From the NCBI RefSeq assembly GCF_020687765.1, contig NZ_JAJEWJ010000004.1, positions 1 through 64,000 on the forward strand: DNA of 64,000 nt, read 5' to 3'. Both the position numbers and the translations under genes were made by a program. Each line of letters begins with the position of its first letter. Position 1 is the first letter of the stretch. Origin of the DNA: Sphingobacterium sp. FBM7-1 (GTDB lineage: Bacteria > Bacteroidota > Bacteroidia > Sphingobacteriales > Sphingobacteriaceae). The notes beneath the pieces are model-generated. The model did no database searches, was not told the DNA's origin, and was given only the letters and a program-made list of their open reading frames with translations. Positions 24,668 through 32,339 of this stretch are shown piece by piece.

Positions 24668-25735
24668 ATGTCTTTCGCTGTAAAACTGATGCAATGGTAT
24701 GGTGAGCACGGTCGGGACCTGCCGTGGAGAGCTACACAGAATCCTTATATTATATGGCTTTCGGAGATTATCCTGCAACAGACTCGTGTCGAACAAGGCA
24801 GGCCGTATTTTTATCGCTTTGTGGATGCGTTTCCCAATGTGGCAGCTTTTGCCGAGGCCAACGAAGAGGATATCCTTCGGCTGTGGCAAGGTTTGGGGTA
24901 TTATTCGCGCGCCCGCAACATGCATAGGGCTGCGCAGATGGTGATGCAAGATTTTCAGGGAATATTTCCGACGCGGTATGAGGAGGTTATTCGCCTTCCT
25001 GGGGTCGGAGAATATACCGCTGCCGCAATTGCTTCTTTTTCGGCAAATGAGCCGAAGGCAGTAGTAGACGGGAATGTTTACCGGGTGTTAGCGCGGTATT
25101 TGGGCATAAAAGAACCGATCAATACTTCAACAGGAAAAAAGCTCTTCGCTAGGCTAGCACAGGAGATGCTGGATATCCATAATCCAGGAGCTTATAATCA
25201 AGCTATTATGGATTTTGGTGCTTTACAGTGTAAACCCAAAAAACCGCTATGCGAGGCATGTGTTTTTCGGTTAGACTGTCGTGCATTACGGGAAAATAAC
25301 GTAGAAGTGCTACCGGTCAAGTTAAAGGGAAAAGGGAGTCGAAATCGTTATTTTCATTATTTTATTGTGCGCGAAGCTGACCGGATGTTGATGGCTAAGC
25401 GTGGACAGGGAGATGTCTGGACAAGCTTGTATGAATTCCCTATGATAGAAACGGCAGCGGATGTATCCGTACCCGAGTTAATGATAAATCCCGATTTTAC
25501 CGAATATTTTGAAGAGAATACTATTTTGAAAGTCGTGGACAAACCGGTGAAACAGGTTCTGAGTCATCAAAACATTTACGCCCGTTTTTATATTGTTAGC
25601 GAAGCAGGGATGGTAAAGGCGAAAAAAAAGGAGTGGGATTACCATTATTATGAAAAAATAGATAAATTAGCTAAACATAAACTTATATTCTCTTTTCTGG
25701 AAAAAAACGGTCATCTCATCTCGGCGACGTTCTAG
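24668..25735 (+). CDS. mutY: A/G-specific adenine glycosylase
   Basis: A 355-residue base-excision repair enzyme that removes adenine mispaired with 8-oxoguanine. The HhH motif with catalytic Asp appears as RLPGVGEYTAAAIASF and AVVDGNVYRVLAR, and the catalytic Glu lies in SEIILQQTRVEQ. The iron-sulfur cluster cysteines are C-x6-C-x2-C-x5-C starting at CKPKKPLCEACVFRLDC. The C-terminal NUDIX-like 8-oxoG-recognition domain covers ~220-355. The ATG at 24668 replaces a TTG two codons upstream. A near-match -7 box (CAACTTTG) ends 3 bases before the ATG. Confidence 0.95.
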   Translation: MSFAVKLMQWYGEHGRDLPWRATQNPYIIWLSEIILQQTRVEQGRPYFYRFVDAFPNVAAFAEANEEDILRLWQGLGYYSRARNMHRAAQMVMQDFQGIFPTRYEEVIRLPGVGEYTAAAIASFSANEPKAVVDGNVYRVLARYLGIKEPINTSTGKKLFARLAQEMLDIHNPGAYNQAIMDFGALQCKPKKPLCEACVFRLDCRALRENNVEVLPVKLKGKGSRNRYFHYFIVREADRMLMAKRGQGDVWTSLYEFPMIETAADVSVPELMINPDFTEYFEENTILKVVDKPVKQVLSHQNIYARFYIVSEAGMVKAKKKEWDYHYYEKIDKLAKHKLIFSFLEKNGHLISATF

Positions 25736-25817
25736 GGTGAAATTATTGGTGTTCTTTCTAAACGTAGCGTGTATAGGGTCGTGAATTTACAATTGATTAC
25801 TCCTAAATTATTAAAGT

Positions 25818-26261
25818 ATGGCAAGTGTTAATAAAGTGATTTTAGTTGGGCATTTGGGGAAAGATCCCGAAGTTCGATATTTAGATAACAATGTGTCTGT
25901 GTGTAGCTTCCCTTTTGCTACTTCGGAGACCTATACAAAAGATGGCGTACGGGTTAAACACACCGAATGGCATAATATTGTGATGTGGCGTAATCTGGCG
26001 GAGATGGCGGTTAAATATCTTCAAAAAGGAAAACTGGCCTATATTGAAGGACGTTTGCGTACCCGAAATTATGAAGATAAAGAGGGGACACGTCGTTATG
26101 TCACGGAAATCGTAGGAGAGAGTTTTAAATTATTAGGTAGACCTTCTGACTTTGGACAAACCGGAAAGACGACAGCGGCGGATGAAGAAAAAAATGACGA
26201 AAAAGAAGAAGAGGTCGATTTTACCGAAAACAATGACGATACAGACGGTTTACCGTTTTAA
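25818..26261 (+). CDS. ssb: Single-stranded DNA-binding protein
   Basis: A 147-residue SSB. The OB-fold covers residues 1-110, with NKVILVGHLGKDPEVRY at the N-terminus and WHNIVMWRNLAE and AYIEGRLRTRNYEDKEG in the middle. The tail is acidic and ends TDGLPF, which recruits repair and replication proteins. It lies 82 bases after mutY and may share its transcript. Confidence 0.96.
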   Translation: MASVNKVILVGHLGKDPEVRYLDNNVSVCSFPFATSETYTKDGVRVKHTEWHNIVMWRNLAEMAVKYLQKGKLAYIEGRLRTRNYEDKEGTRRYVTEIVGESFKLLGRPSDFGQTGKTTAADEEKNDEKEEEVDFTENNDDTDGLPF

Positions 26262-26340
26262 CGGCTCATTTGTAGGGTGGAAGGGCGTCTACGCCGTTGG
26301 ATTTTGCGGTTATACGTTGTAATATTTTAATATTTTGCTG

Positions 26341-26348
26341 TATCTTTG
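26341..26348 (+). promoter_or_regulatory. pheS promoter (-7 box)
   Basis: TATCTTTG is a full TAnnTTTG match and ends 5 bases before the pheS ATG. It supports the internal start at 26354 and suggests a leaderless message. Confidence 0.5.
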
Positions 26349-26353
26349 GCACT

Positions 26354-27391
26354 ATGTTGCAGGAGAAGATTAAGCAGTTTACAGCAGAAATAAAATCGTT
26401 TGTACCCGCCTCGGCCGCGGACGTCGAAAATTTCAAGTTAAAGTTTTTGGTGACCAAAGGTGTCGTTAAGGCATTGTTTGAAGAGTTTAAAACCGTCTCC
26501 GTCGAAGAAAAACGTACGTTGGGCAAGGTTTTGAATGAATTTAAGCAACTCGCTGAAAGTACCTATAACAGCGCGCAGGCCCAGTTTGCGCAGGTGGGAA
26601 AGAAACTAGAGCGTGAGGAAGGCGACTTAACGCTTCCTGGGGAGGGGTTCCAGCTGGGATCAAGGCATCCCCTTTCACTGGTTCGAAAGGAAATTGTAGA
26701 AATCTTTAAGAAGCTTGGTTTTATCGTTGCCGAAGGGCCGGAAATCGAGGATGATTGGCATAACTTCTCTGCACTTAATTTTCCTCCTGAGCACCCCGCA
26801 CGAGATATGCAGGATACTTTTTTCGTAGAGAAAAAGACAGGTAATGATATTGCTTTACGTACGCATACTTCTTCGGTTCAAGTACGGATGATGGAAATGG
26901 GCAAACCGCCGTTTCGTGCAATCATGCCGGGACGTGTATATCGAAACGAAGCCATATCTGCACGGGCGCACTGCTTTTTTCATCAGATCGAAGGTTTGTA
27001 TGTAGACGAAAATGTTTCTTTCGCTGACTTGAAACAGACCTTGTTCCATTTCGTACAGGAATTGTATGGAGAGGGGACCAAAGTGCGTTTTCGCCCATCG
27101 TATTTCCCTTTTACAGAACCCTCGGCTGAAATGGACATCTCTTGTACCATATGCAAGGGCGATGGTTGTCAATTATGTAAACAATCCGGTTGGGTGGAGA
27201 TTTTAGGTTGCGGTATGGTGGATCCGAATGTTTTGGAAAATTGTGGTATTGATAGCAAAAAGTATACGGGTTTTGCATTCGGTATGGGAATTGAACGGGT
27301 TACAAACTTGAAATACGAAATCCGGGATTTACGCTTGTTCTCTGAGAATGACGTTCGGTTTTTATCCCAGTTTGAGACAGAGCTCGTATAA
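26354..27391 (+). CDS. pheS: Phenylalanyl-tRNA synthetase alpha subunit
   Basis: A 345-residue class II aminoacyl-tRNA synthetase subunit. The N-terminal coiled coil (residues 1-85) binds tRNA. Motif 1 is near HPLSLVRKEIVEIF, motif 2 contains FRAIMPGRVYRNE, and motif 3 is FGMGIERVTNLKY near the C-terminus. FRPSYFPFTEPSAEMDI is the Phe pocket. The upstream frame is open to 26297, but the family start and the -7 box support 26354. pheT is not adjacent. Confidence 0.95.
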   Translation: MLQEKIKQFTAEIKSFVPASAADVENFKLKFLVTKGVVKALFEEFKTVSVEEKRTLGKVLNEFKQLAESTYNSAQAQFAQVGKKLEREEGDLTLPGEGFQLGSRHPLSLVRKEIVEIFKKLGFIVAEGPEIEDDWHNFSALNFPPEHPARDMQDTFFVEKKTGNDIALRTHTSSVQVRMMEMGKPPFRAIMPGRVYRNEAISARAHCFFHQIEGLYVDENVSFADLKQTLFHFVQELYGEGTKVRFRPSYFPFTEPSAEMDISCTICKGDGCQLCKQSGWVEILGCGMVDPNVLENCGIDSKKYTGFAFGMGIERVTNLKYEIRDLRLFSENDVRFLSQFETELV

Positions 27392-27405
27392 TCTCCGAAG
27401 TCTAT

Positions 27406-27987
27406 ATGGAGTCTGATCTGGTCATATTATCAATAAAAAAGTCGGCACGCGAACTTTTTAGACGCTACGGATATAACAAAACCAGCGTAAATGAACTGGC
27501 AAAACAAGCCCGCATTGCGAAAGCGACTTTTTATAAGCATTTTGCCAGCAAAGAACTTATCCTCCACGCGGTATTGATGGATTATATCCGGGAAAACGTA
27601 GAGGATATCCTGAATAAGAATATTCGAGAGAAAGATCTTTCGACTTTTCTGGCCAACACCATCCTTCGGGTAAGTCGCGTGACTTACACCGTGTGTAATG
27701 AGTTTGTAGGATGGGAATTTATACGGGAATCCGCCAACGCGCAGGAATATCTGAAAACACTCTCCGATGACTTGGAATTTTTATTACTTAGCTCTTTCAT
27801 ACAAAACGAAACGATAGCCCTCACCGTACCCGAAGAAAGACTCACTTTTCTCATCAAGTCTAGTAAAAATATTGTGTTCTCCTTTGCTTTTACGGCGGTG
27901 ACCGATGCCGATGTGCGTAAAAATTTCATTTCTTTTCAGAAAGAAATTCTTCCATATCTGGTACAAGCGACATTGCTAGAGTCGTAG
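27406..27987 (+). CDS. TetR/AcrR family transcriptional regulator
   Basis: A 193-residue repressor-type protein. The N-terminal helix-turn-helix (residues ~10-55) is recognisable as ARELFRRYGYNKTSVNELAKQ then ARIAKATFYKHFASKELIL. The C-terminal ligand domain is helical and has no relation I can name. It starts 14 bases after pheS and is followed by repeats, so its target is not obvious from the neighbours. Confidence 0.9.
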   Translation: MESDLVILSIKKSARELFRRYGYNKTSVNELAKQARIAKATFYKHFASKELILHAVLMDYIRENVEDILNKNIREKDLSTFLANTILRVSRVTYTVCNEFVGWEFIRESANAQEYLKTLSDDLEFLLLSSFIQNETIALTVPEERLTFLIKSSKNIVFSFAFTAVTDADVRKNFISFQKEILPYLVQATLLES

Positions 27988-27995
27988 TTTTTTCT

Positions 27996-28168
27996 TTCCC
28001 TTTTTTCTTGATAAAAAAAGGAACAAAAAATCAAGGCTTAATATAGTTTTGCTATTTTTCATCGTCTATTCCTAAACCGTTCTTCTTCATTTTTTCCTTG
28101 ATGAAAAAACGAAGCAAAAAAATCAAGGCTTAATATAGTTTTGCTATTTTTCATCGTCTATTCCTAAA
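27996..28168 (+). repeat. Repeat module M1, two tandem copies (92-bp period)
   Basis: Each copy begins with a T-run/A-run hairpin (TTCCCTTTTTT / AAAAAAAGGAA, 27996-28023; CTTCATTTTTT / AAAAAACGAAG, 28085-28114). Each continues ATCAAGGCTTAATATAG, TTTTGCTATTTTTCATCG, TCTATTCCTAAA. The loop word CTTGAT is complementary to the following ATCAAG, so a second fold is possible. The hairpin arms differ between the copies but pair in both, apart from one mismatch each. Confidence 0.85.
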
Positions 28169-28664
28169 CAGCATAAAACTCACTTCGTTCAGACATTATG
28201 CTGTTTTTAACGGAATAGCCTGCTGAAAAATGGCCGCAAAACCATATAAGGCCGATTTAATCCGCATCATCGCTTTTTATTACTGCTCGCGTTTATTTCC
28301 GCATATGTACGGTCCCTCCTTAACCTCTTGGGTCGCATCCAGATATTTGAGGTCTGTAGGAACTCTCCTTAGTACTATCCCATCCTCTCAAATATCTGAA
28401 GCGACGATTTTTTTCGTACTTTTTTCTAAAAAAAGTACAACTCTGTTCAGACATTATGCTGTTTTTAACGGAATAGCCTGCTGAAAAATGGCCGCAAAAC
28501 CATATAAGGCCGATTTAATCCGCATCATCGCTTTTTATTACTGCTCGCGTCTATTGACGCATATGTACAGTCCCCCCTTAACCTTCAGGGTCGCATCCAG
28601 ATATTTGAGGTGTGTAGAAACTCATCCTTAGTACTATCCATTATCTCAAATATCTGAAGCGACG
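28166..28664 (+). repeat. 258-bp direct repeat (M2-M3-V1), two copies
   Basis: Copy 1 covers M2 (AAACAGCATAA / TTATGCTGTTT, 28166-28206), M3 (28203-28292) and V1 (28331-28407). The second copy repeats these 258 bases downstream (28449-28664) without the left M2 arm. V1 here is GTCGC-ATC-CAGATATTTGAG, a 35-base loop with AGTACTATCC, then CTCAAATATCTG-AA-GCGACGA. A GTACTTTTTT / AAAAAAGTAC hairpin (28416-28438) separates the copies. It is largely an inverted relative of 17800-18458. Confidence 0.9.
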
Positions 28665-28669
28665 AGTTT

Positions 28670-28743
28670 AGGGACAAGTGTTTGTTTTTTAGTGTCCCTG
28701 AGCTCCCTCCGGTCGGTTTGGTTCTTTTCACGGGGAAAAGAAC
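28670..28743 (+). repeat. Variable-arm hairpins V3 and V2 with GAGCTC head (second locus)
   Basis: AGGGACA (28670-28676) and TGTCCCT (28693-28699) pair around a 16-base T-rich loop, followed by GAGCTCCCTCCGGTCGGTTT and GTTCTTTTC / GAAAAGAAC (28721-28743). The layout equals that of 18460-18544, but both sets of stem arms differ. Confidence 0.75.
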
Positions 28744-28756
28744 AAACAAAAATCTG

Positions 28757-28764
28757 TATTTTTG
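28757..28764 (+). promoter_or_regulatory. rlmD promoter (-7 box)
   Basis: TATTTTTG fits TAnnTTTG. It lies 14 bases after the last repeat hairpin and only 8 bases before the rlmD ATG, so the transcript would have little or no leader. Confidence 0.45.
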
Positions 28765-28772
28765 CCCCCATT

Positions 28773-30185
28773 ATGGGTAGAAGAATTCCACAAGACAAGC
28801 GGTCGATATCTGATGTGCATATTATCGATATAGCGGAAGAGGGTAAAGGAGTGGCTAAGCACGACGATTTGGTGCTGTTCATCGAGCAAGCGGTTCCGGG
28901 CGATATAGCCGATGTAGAGTTGTATCGGAAAAAGAAAAATTTTGCGGAAGGACGCTTGGTGGCGTTAAAGAAGCCTTCTAAGCATCGGGTAGAACCGTTT
29001 TGTCCGCATTTCGGTGTTTGTGGTGGCTGCAAGTGGCAGCATATGGATTATAGTGCGCAGTTGTTGTTTAAGCAGCAATATGTCGCAAATGCACTCCAAC
29101 GCTTGGGTAAAGTCGATGTTTCTGCTATGGAGCCCATTCTGGCTTCAGCGGAGACAGCATATTATAGAAATAAACTGGAATTTACGTTTTCTAACAAACG
29201 ATGGTTGACTTCCGTGGATGAAGAGGTGCAGCCGGATGATCTGCATGCCCTTGGGTTTCACGTGCCGGGTAGGTTCGATAAAATCTTAGACATTGATCAT
29301 TGTTTTCTGCAACAGGATCCGTCCAACAGTATTCGGAATGCCGTCCGTTCTTTTGCGGTTGCGCAGGGTATATCGTTTTATGATCTGCGCGCACACGAAG
29401 GTGCGCTGCGTAACCTGATTATTCGTACATCTTCCACCGGGGAGGTGATGGTGATTGTCGTTTTTGCCTATCCGGAAGAGGGGCAGGTAGAAGCGCTGAT
29501 GAATTATGTTAATGAACAGTTTCCAACGCTTACGTCGCTGCTTTATATCATTAACCAGAAACGTAACGACACGATTTTCGATCAGGACATCCATACTTTT
29601 AGTGGACGCGACTTTATTTATGAGGAGATGGAAGGGTTGAAATTCAAAGTAGGTCCCAAGTCGTTTTATCAAACGAACTCTACCCAAGCTTACGAACTGT
29701 ACAAGATAACGCGCGAGTTTGCTGGATTGAAAGGCGATGAACGGGTTTATGATTTATATACCGGAGCCGGAACGATAGCCAACTTCGTGGCCCGTGACGC
29801 TAAGGAAGTGGTCGGCGTTGAGTATGTGCCATCTGCAATTGAAGACGCAAAAATCAATTCGCAAATCAATGGAATTGGTAATACTAAGTTCTATGCGGGC
29901 GATATGAAGGATGTGCTGACGGCAGATTTCGTACGCGAGCATGGGCGACCGGATGTGGTCATTACCGATCCACCGCGTGCAGGAATGCACGCCGATGTCG
30001 TGAAACGTATTTTGGAAATGGAAGCAGAAAAAGTAGTGTATGTAAGTTGTAATGCGGCGACACAAGCACGTGATTTAGCTTTATTGCAGGAGAAGTATAA
30101 GGTGGTGCGCATTAAGCCGGTGGATATGTTTCCACATACGCAACATGTAGAAAACGTGGTGCTTTTGGAGCTGCATACGGAATAA
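28773..30185 (+). CDS. rlmD: 23S rRNA (uracil-5)-methyltransferase
   Basis: A 470-residue TrmA/RlmD-family enzyme that makes m5U in 23S rRNA. A TRAM domain covers residues ~10-70. The iron-sulfur ligands are in FCPHFGVCGGCKWQHMDY near residue 80. The SAM site is VYDLYTGAGTIANFVA near residue 325, and the catalytic Cys is in VVYVSCNAATQARDL near residue 418, after VITDPPRAGMH. The frame is open upstream to 28692, but that part lies in the repeat hairpins and promoter. RlmD is the best fit; the exact uridine target cannot be read directly. Confidence 0.9.
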   Translation: MGRRIPQDKRSISDVHIIDIAEEGKGVAKHDDLVLFIEQAVPGDIADVELYRKKKNFAEGRLVALKKPSKHRVEPFCPHFGVCGGCKWQHMDYSAQLLFKQQYVANALQRLGKVDVSAMEPILASAETAYYRNKLEFTFSNKRWLTSVDEEVQPDDLHALGFHVPGRFDKILDIDHCFLQQDPSNSIRNAVRSFAVAQGISFYDLRAHEGALRNLIIRTSSTGEVMVIVVFAYPEEGQVEALMNYVNEQFPTLTSLLYIINQKRNDTIFDQDIHTFSGRDFIYEEMEGLKFKVGPKSFYQTNSTQAYELYKITREFAGLKGDERVYDLYTGAGTIANFVARDAKEVVGVEYVPSAIEDAKINSQINGIGNTKFYAGDMKDVLTADFVREHGRPDVVITDPPRAGMHADVVKRILEMEAEKVVYVSCNAATQARDLALLQEKYKVVRIKPVDMFPHTQHVENVVLLELHTE

Positions 30186-30200
30186 TTTAATAATCGAATT

Positions 30201-30593
30201 ATGGACATTGAAGATTTAATGGGAAGAGCGGGGTCTGCCGAGGATCCTACAGCAAATAGCCCGCTTAAAAGCTTAAAAGTTGATCTGGATTTTTATAGCG
30301 ATTCCATCAAAGAAGTAGCTGCCGAATTGATAGCCGAGGGCTATACGTTGTATCCTATTTTTATAGCGCACCAGCATGAAGTTCATATAGGTGAAATGCT
30401 GTTAAATAGGGACGAATTAAATACACAGTGGTCTATACATGTGAGTTCGTTTGAGGAATTCGTGGATCGTGGCCTTATTAAAGAAGACCGTAAAGCACAT
30501 TTTATTAAGCATTTTAAGAATACGAACGAATACATGTGTGTATTCGTTGTGGTGCCAGAAGGGGCAAACTTTGTTTTCTATCCGTATAATTAG
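30201..30593 (+). CDS. Conserved hypothetical protein (Bacteroidota)
   Basis: A 130-residue soluble protein. It has no signal peptide, no cysteine-rich or nucleotide-binding motif. The sequence from residue ~28 (VDLDFYSDSIKEVAAELIAEGYTLYPIF in sections, then HVSSFEEFVDRGLI, HFKNTNEYMCVFVVVPEGANFVFYPY) has a compact alpha/beta pattern. I recognise the type as a small conserved protein of this phylum but cannot name a function. It follows rlmD after 15 bases and is probably in the same transcript. Confidence 0.75.
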   Translation: MDIEDLMGRAGSAEDPTANSPLKSLKVDLDFYSDSIKEVAAELIAEGYTLYPIFIAHQHEVHIGEMLLNRDELNTQWSIHVSSFEEFVDRGLIKEDRKAHFIKHFKNTNEYMCVFVVVPEGANFVFYPYN

Positions 30594-30651
30594 GTTTTCG
30601 CTCGATTTAGAACTTTTTAACATTGGTTAGTCTAAATGTTTAACTACATTT

Positions 30652-31422
30652 ATGTGGATGTATAGAGCTAGTAGATATATAGGGATACTGGTAAGCGGTA
30701 TTCTTTTGCTGCTGACAGGATCGACCGGTACATACGCGCAGCAAGCGAGTGGCGTCTCCGGTATTGTAGTCGAAAAGGGGGGGAGCTCGCGGCTTTCTGA
30801 TGTAAACGTAGTAAACCTACGAACAAAAAAGAGGACCCAGACCAATACCTTTGGTGTGTTTATCATCGAAGCATCGGTGGGGGACAGTTTATCGTTATCC
30901 AAAACAGGTTTTGGCCCCGTAAAGACCGTGTTGCATACGACCGAAGATATACTCATAGAGATGCAGGCGGGTTTGACTATCGAGACTGTTGTGGTAAGCC
31001 GGATGAGTAAAGAGGCCGAAATGCGCGATATGCTGGACGACTACCGCAAAAAGGGTGTTTATAATGGAGGAAATAATACGGTGGGCACGTATATAGGGAG
31101 TCCCGCAACAGCCTTGTATAATTTATTTGGGCGCGACGCTAAAAATGCGCGGCGATTTGCTAATTTGATGGATCGGGAACTGGACGAAAGTCAGGTAGAC
31201 CGGGTTTTTAACAAAACTACCGTTAGTGCGCTAGTTGATTTGGAGGGCGACGAGCTGCAGTCGTTTATTGATATTTATCGTCCCTCATATAGTATGGTTA
31301 AAAACTGGGGCCAATACGATTTTATGCATTATGTGAAGCGCTCGTATGAAGCCTGGGATAGAAATGGGCGTCCTCGTTCGGAACGTTTACCAAAGCTGGA
31401 AATTCCCCCGCAGGAACGTTAA
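30652..31422 (+). CDS. Carboxypeptidase-regulatory-like domain protein, secreted
   Basis: A 256-residue exported protein. The signal peptide ends near TYAQQ. Residues ~32-105 have the CarboxypepD_reg-like pattern (GVSGIVVEKGGSSRLSDVNV, TNTFGVFIIEASVGDSLSLSK). After that, helical segments with an unfamiliar sequence run to the end, including DMLDDYRKKGVYNGG and NLMDRELDESQVDRVFNKT. Such proteins of Bacteroidota are common and mostly uncharacterised. A periplasmic or outer-membrane-associated location is likely. Confidence 0.8.
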   Translation: MWMYRASRYIGILVSGILLLLTGSTGTYAQQASGVSGIVVEKGGSSRLSDVNVVNLRTKKRTQTNTFGVFIIEASVGDSLSLSKTGFGPVKTVLHTTEDILIEMQAGLTIETVVVSRMSKEAEMRDMLDDYRKKGVYNGGNNTVGTYIGSPATALYNLFGRDAKNARRFANLMDRELDESQVDRVFNKTTVSALVDLEGDELQSFIDIYRPSYSMVKNWGQYDFMHYVKRSYEAWDRNGRPRSERLPKLEIPPQER

Positions 31423-31518
31423 TATCTTTATTTTTAGTGAATTAACGGATTTCGCGATATTTTGGCATCTGCTTTGTTTAAAGTAAACTAATTAATGTAA
31501 AAATAGAAATAATAAGTT

Positions 31519-32208
31519 ATGAAAGTTAATAGAAAAATAGCTGTATATGGCTTGTCAGTAGCCACATCAGTAATGTTGTTTACGGGTTGTGCTGCGATAC
31601 AAAACACGAGTAATACAACTAAAGGAGCTGCTATCGGAACGGCTGCAGGAGCAGGTTTAGGCGCGTTGATCGGCGGTAAAGCCGGGAATACTGCGGTGGG
31701 TGCTATTGCTGGTGCAGCTATCGGCGGTGTAGCCGGAGGATTGATCGGTAAAAAGATGGATAGACAGGCGAAGGAAATCGAGAATACCGTAGCCGGTGCG
31801 GAGGTTATTAAAGCCGACGAAGGTATCATCGTGAAATTTGATGAAGGTATTTTATTTGATTTCAACAGTTCGACCCTAAAATCTGCTGCGAAGACTAATA
31901 TAGCGAAGCTCGTAGAAACATTGAATAAGGAACCTGGTACGAATATTTTAGTGGTTGGTCATACCGATAACGTCGGATCATTGGCTGCAAACCAGAAAGT
32001 TTCGGAATCACGTGCTGCCGCGGTAAGATCTTATGCTGTGTCGCAAGGGTTGAGTGGGTCGCGTATAAAAACAGAAGGTAAAAATTATTCGGAACCGATT
32101 GCTTCCAACGATACGAATGAAGGGCGTGCAGAGAACCGCCGCGTGGAAATTGTAATTGTTGCGGGTGACGATATGATTAAAGAAGCGCAAGCCGAAGCTG
32201 GAAACTAG
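31519..32208 (+). CDS. OmpA-family lipoprotein with glycine-zipper domain
   Basis: A 229-residue lipoprotein of the YiaD type. A lipobox FTGC (Cys near residue 24) follows a hydrophobic signal. A glycine-zipper region (GAAIGTAAGAGLGALIGG, GAIAGAAIGGVAGGLIG) spans ~35-80, and an OmpA_C peptidoglycan-binding domain spans ~105-215. The domain carries NILVVGHTDNVGS, the Asp/Arg-binding residues and NRRVEIVI at the end. It anchors the outer membrane to peptidoglycan. Monocistronic, with its own terminator. Confidence 0.93.
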   Translation: MKVNRKIAVYGLSVATSVMLFTGCAAIQNTSNTTKGAAIGTAAGAGLGALIGGKAGNTAVGAIAGAAIGGVAGGLIGKKMDRQAKEIENTVAGAEVIKADEGIIVKFDEGILFDFNSSTLKSAAKTNIAKLVETLNKEPGTNILVVGHTDNVGSLAANQKVSESRAAAVRSYAVSQGLSGSRIKTEGKNYSEPIASNDTNEGRAENRRVEIVIVAGDDMIKEAQAEAGN

Positions 32209-32240
32209 TCATTTGTTTTTTTGTGTACGTACAAATGGAG

Positions 32241-32271
32241 AGCGCTGTTCAAGATGAACAGCGCTTTTTTT
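32241..32271 (+). terminator. Terminator of the OmpA lipoprotein gene
   Basis: AGCGCTGTTC and GAACAGCGCT form a perfect 10-bp stem with a 5-base loop, followed by a run of T. Confidence 0.93.
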
Positions 32272-32312
32272 ATATGCCCTGCCAAACTGTCATCAGTTTA
32301 AGTTTTTATTCT

Positions 32313-32320
32313 TAACTTTG
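32313..32320 (+). promoter_or_regulatory. miaB promoter (-7 box)
   Basis: TAACTTTG matches TAnnTTTG, 19 bases upstream of the miaB ATG. Confidence 0.5.
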
Positions 32321-32339
32321 TAGTCTTTTAGTTGATGCT

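Noticed and set aside
28230..28484. 84-residue plus-strand ORF
   Set aside because: It is inside the 258-bp direct repeat and depends on the repeat sequence.
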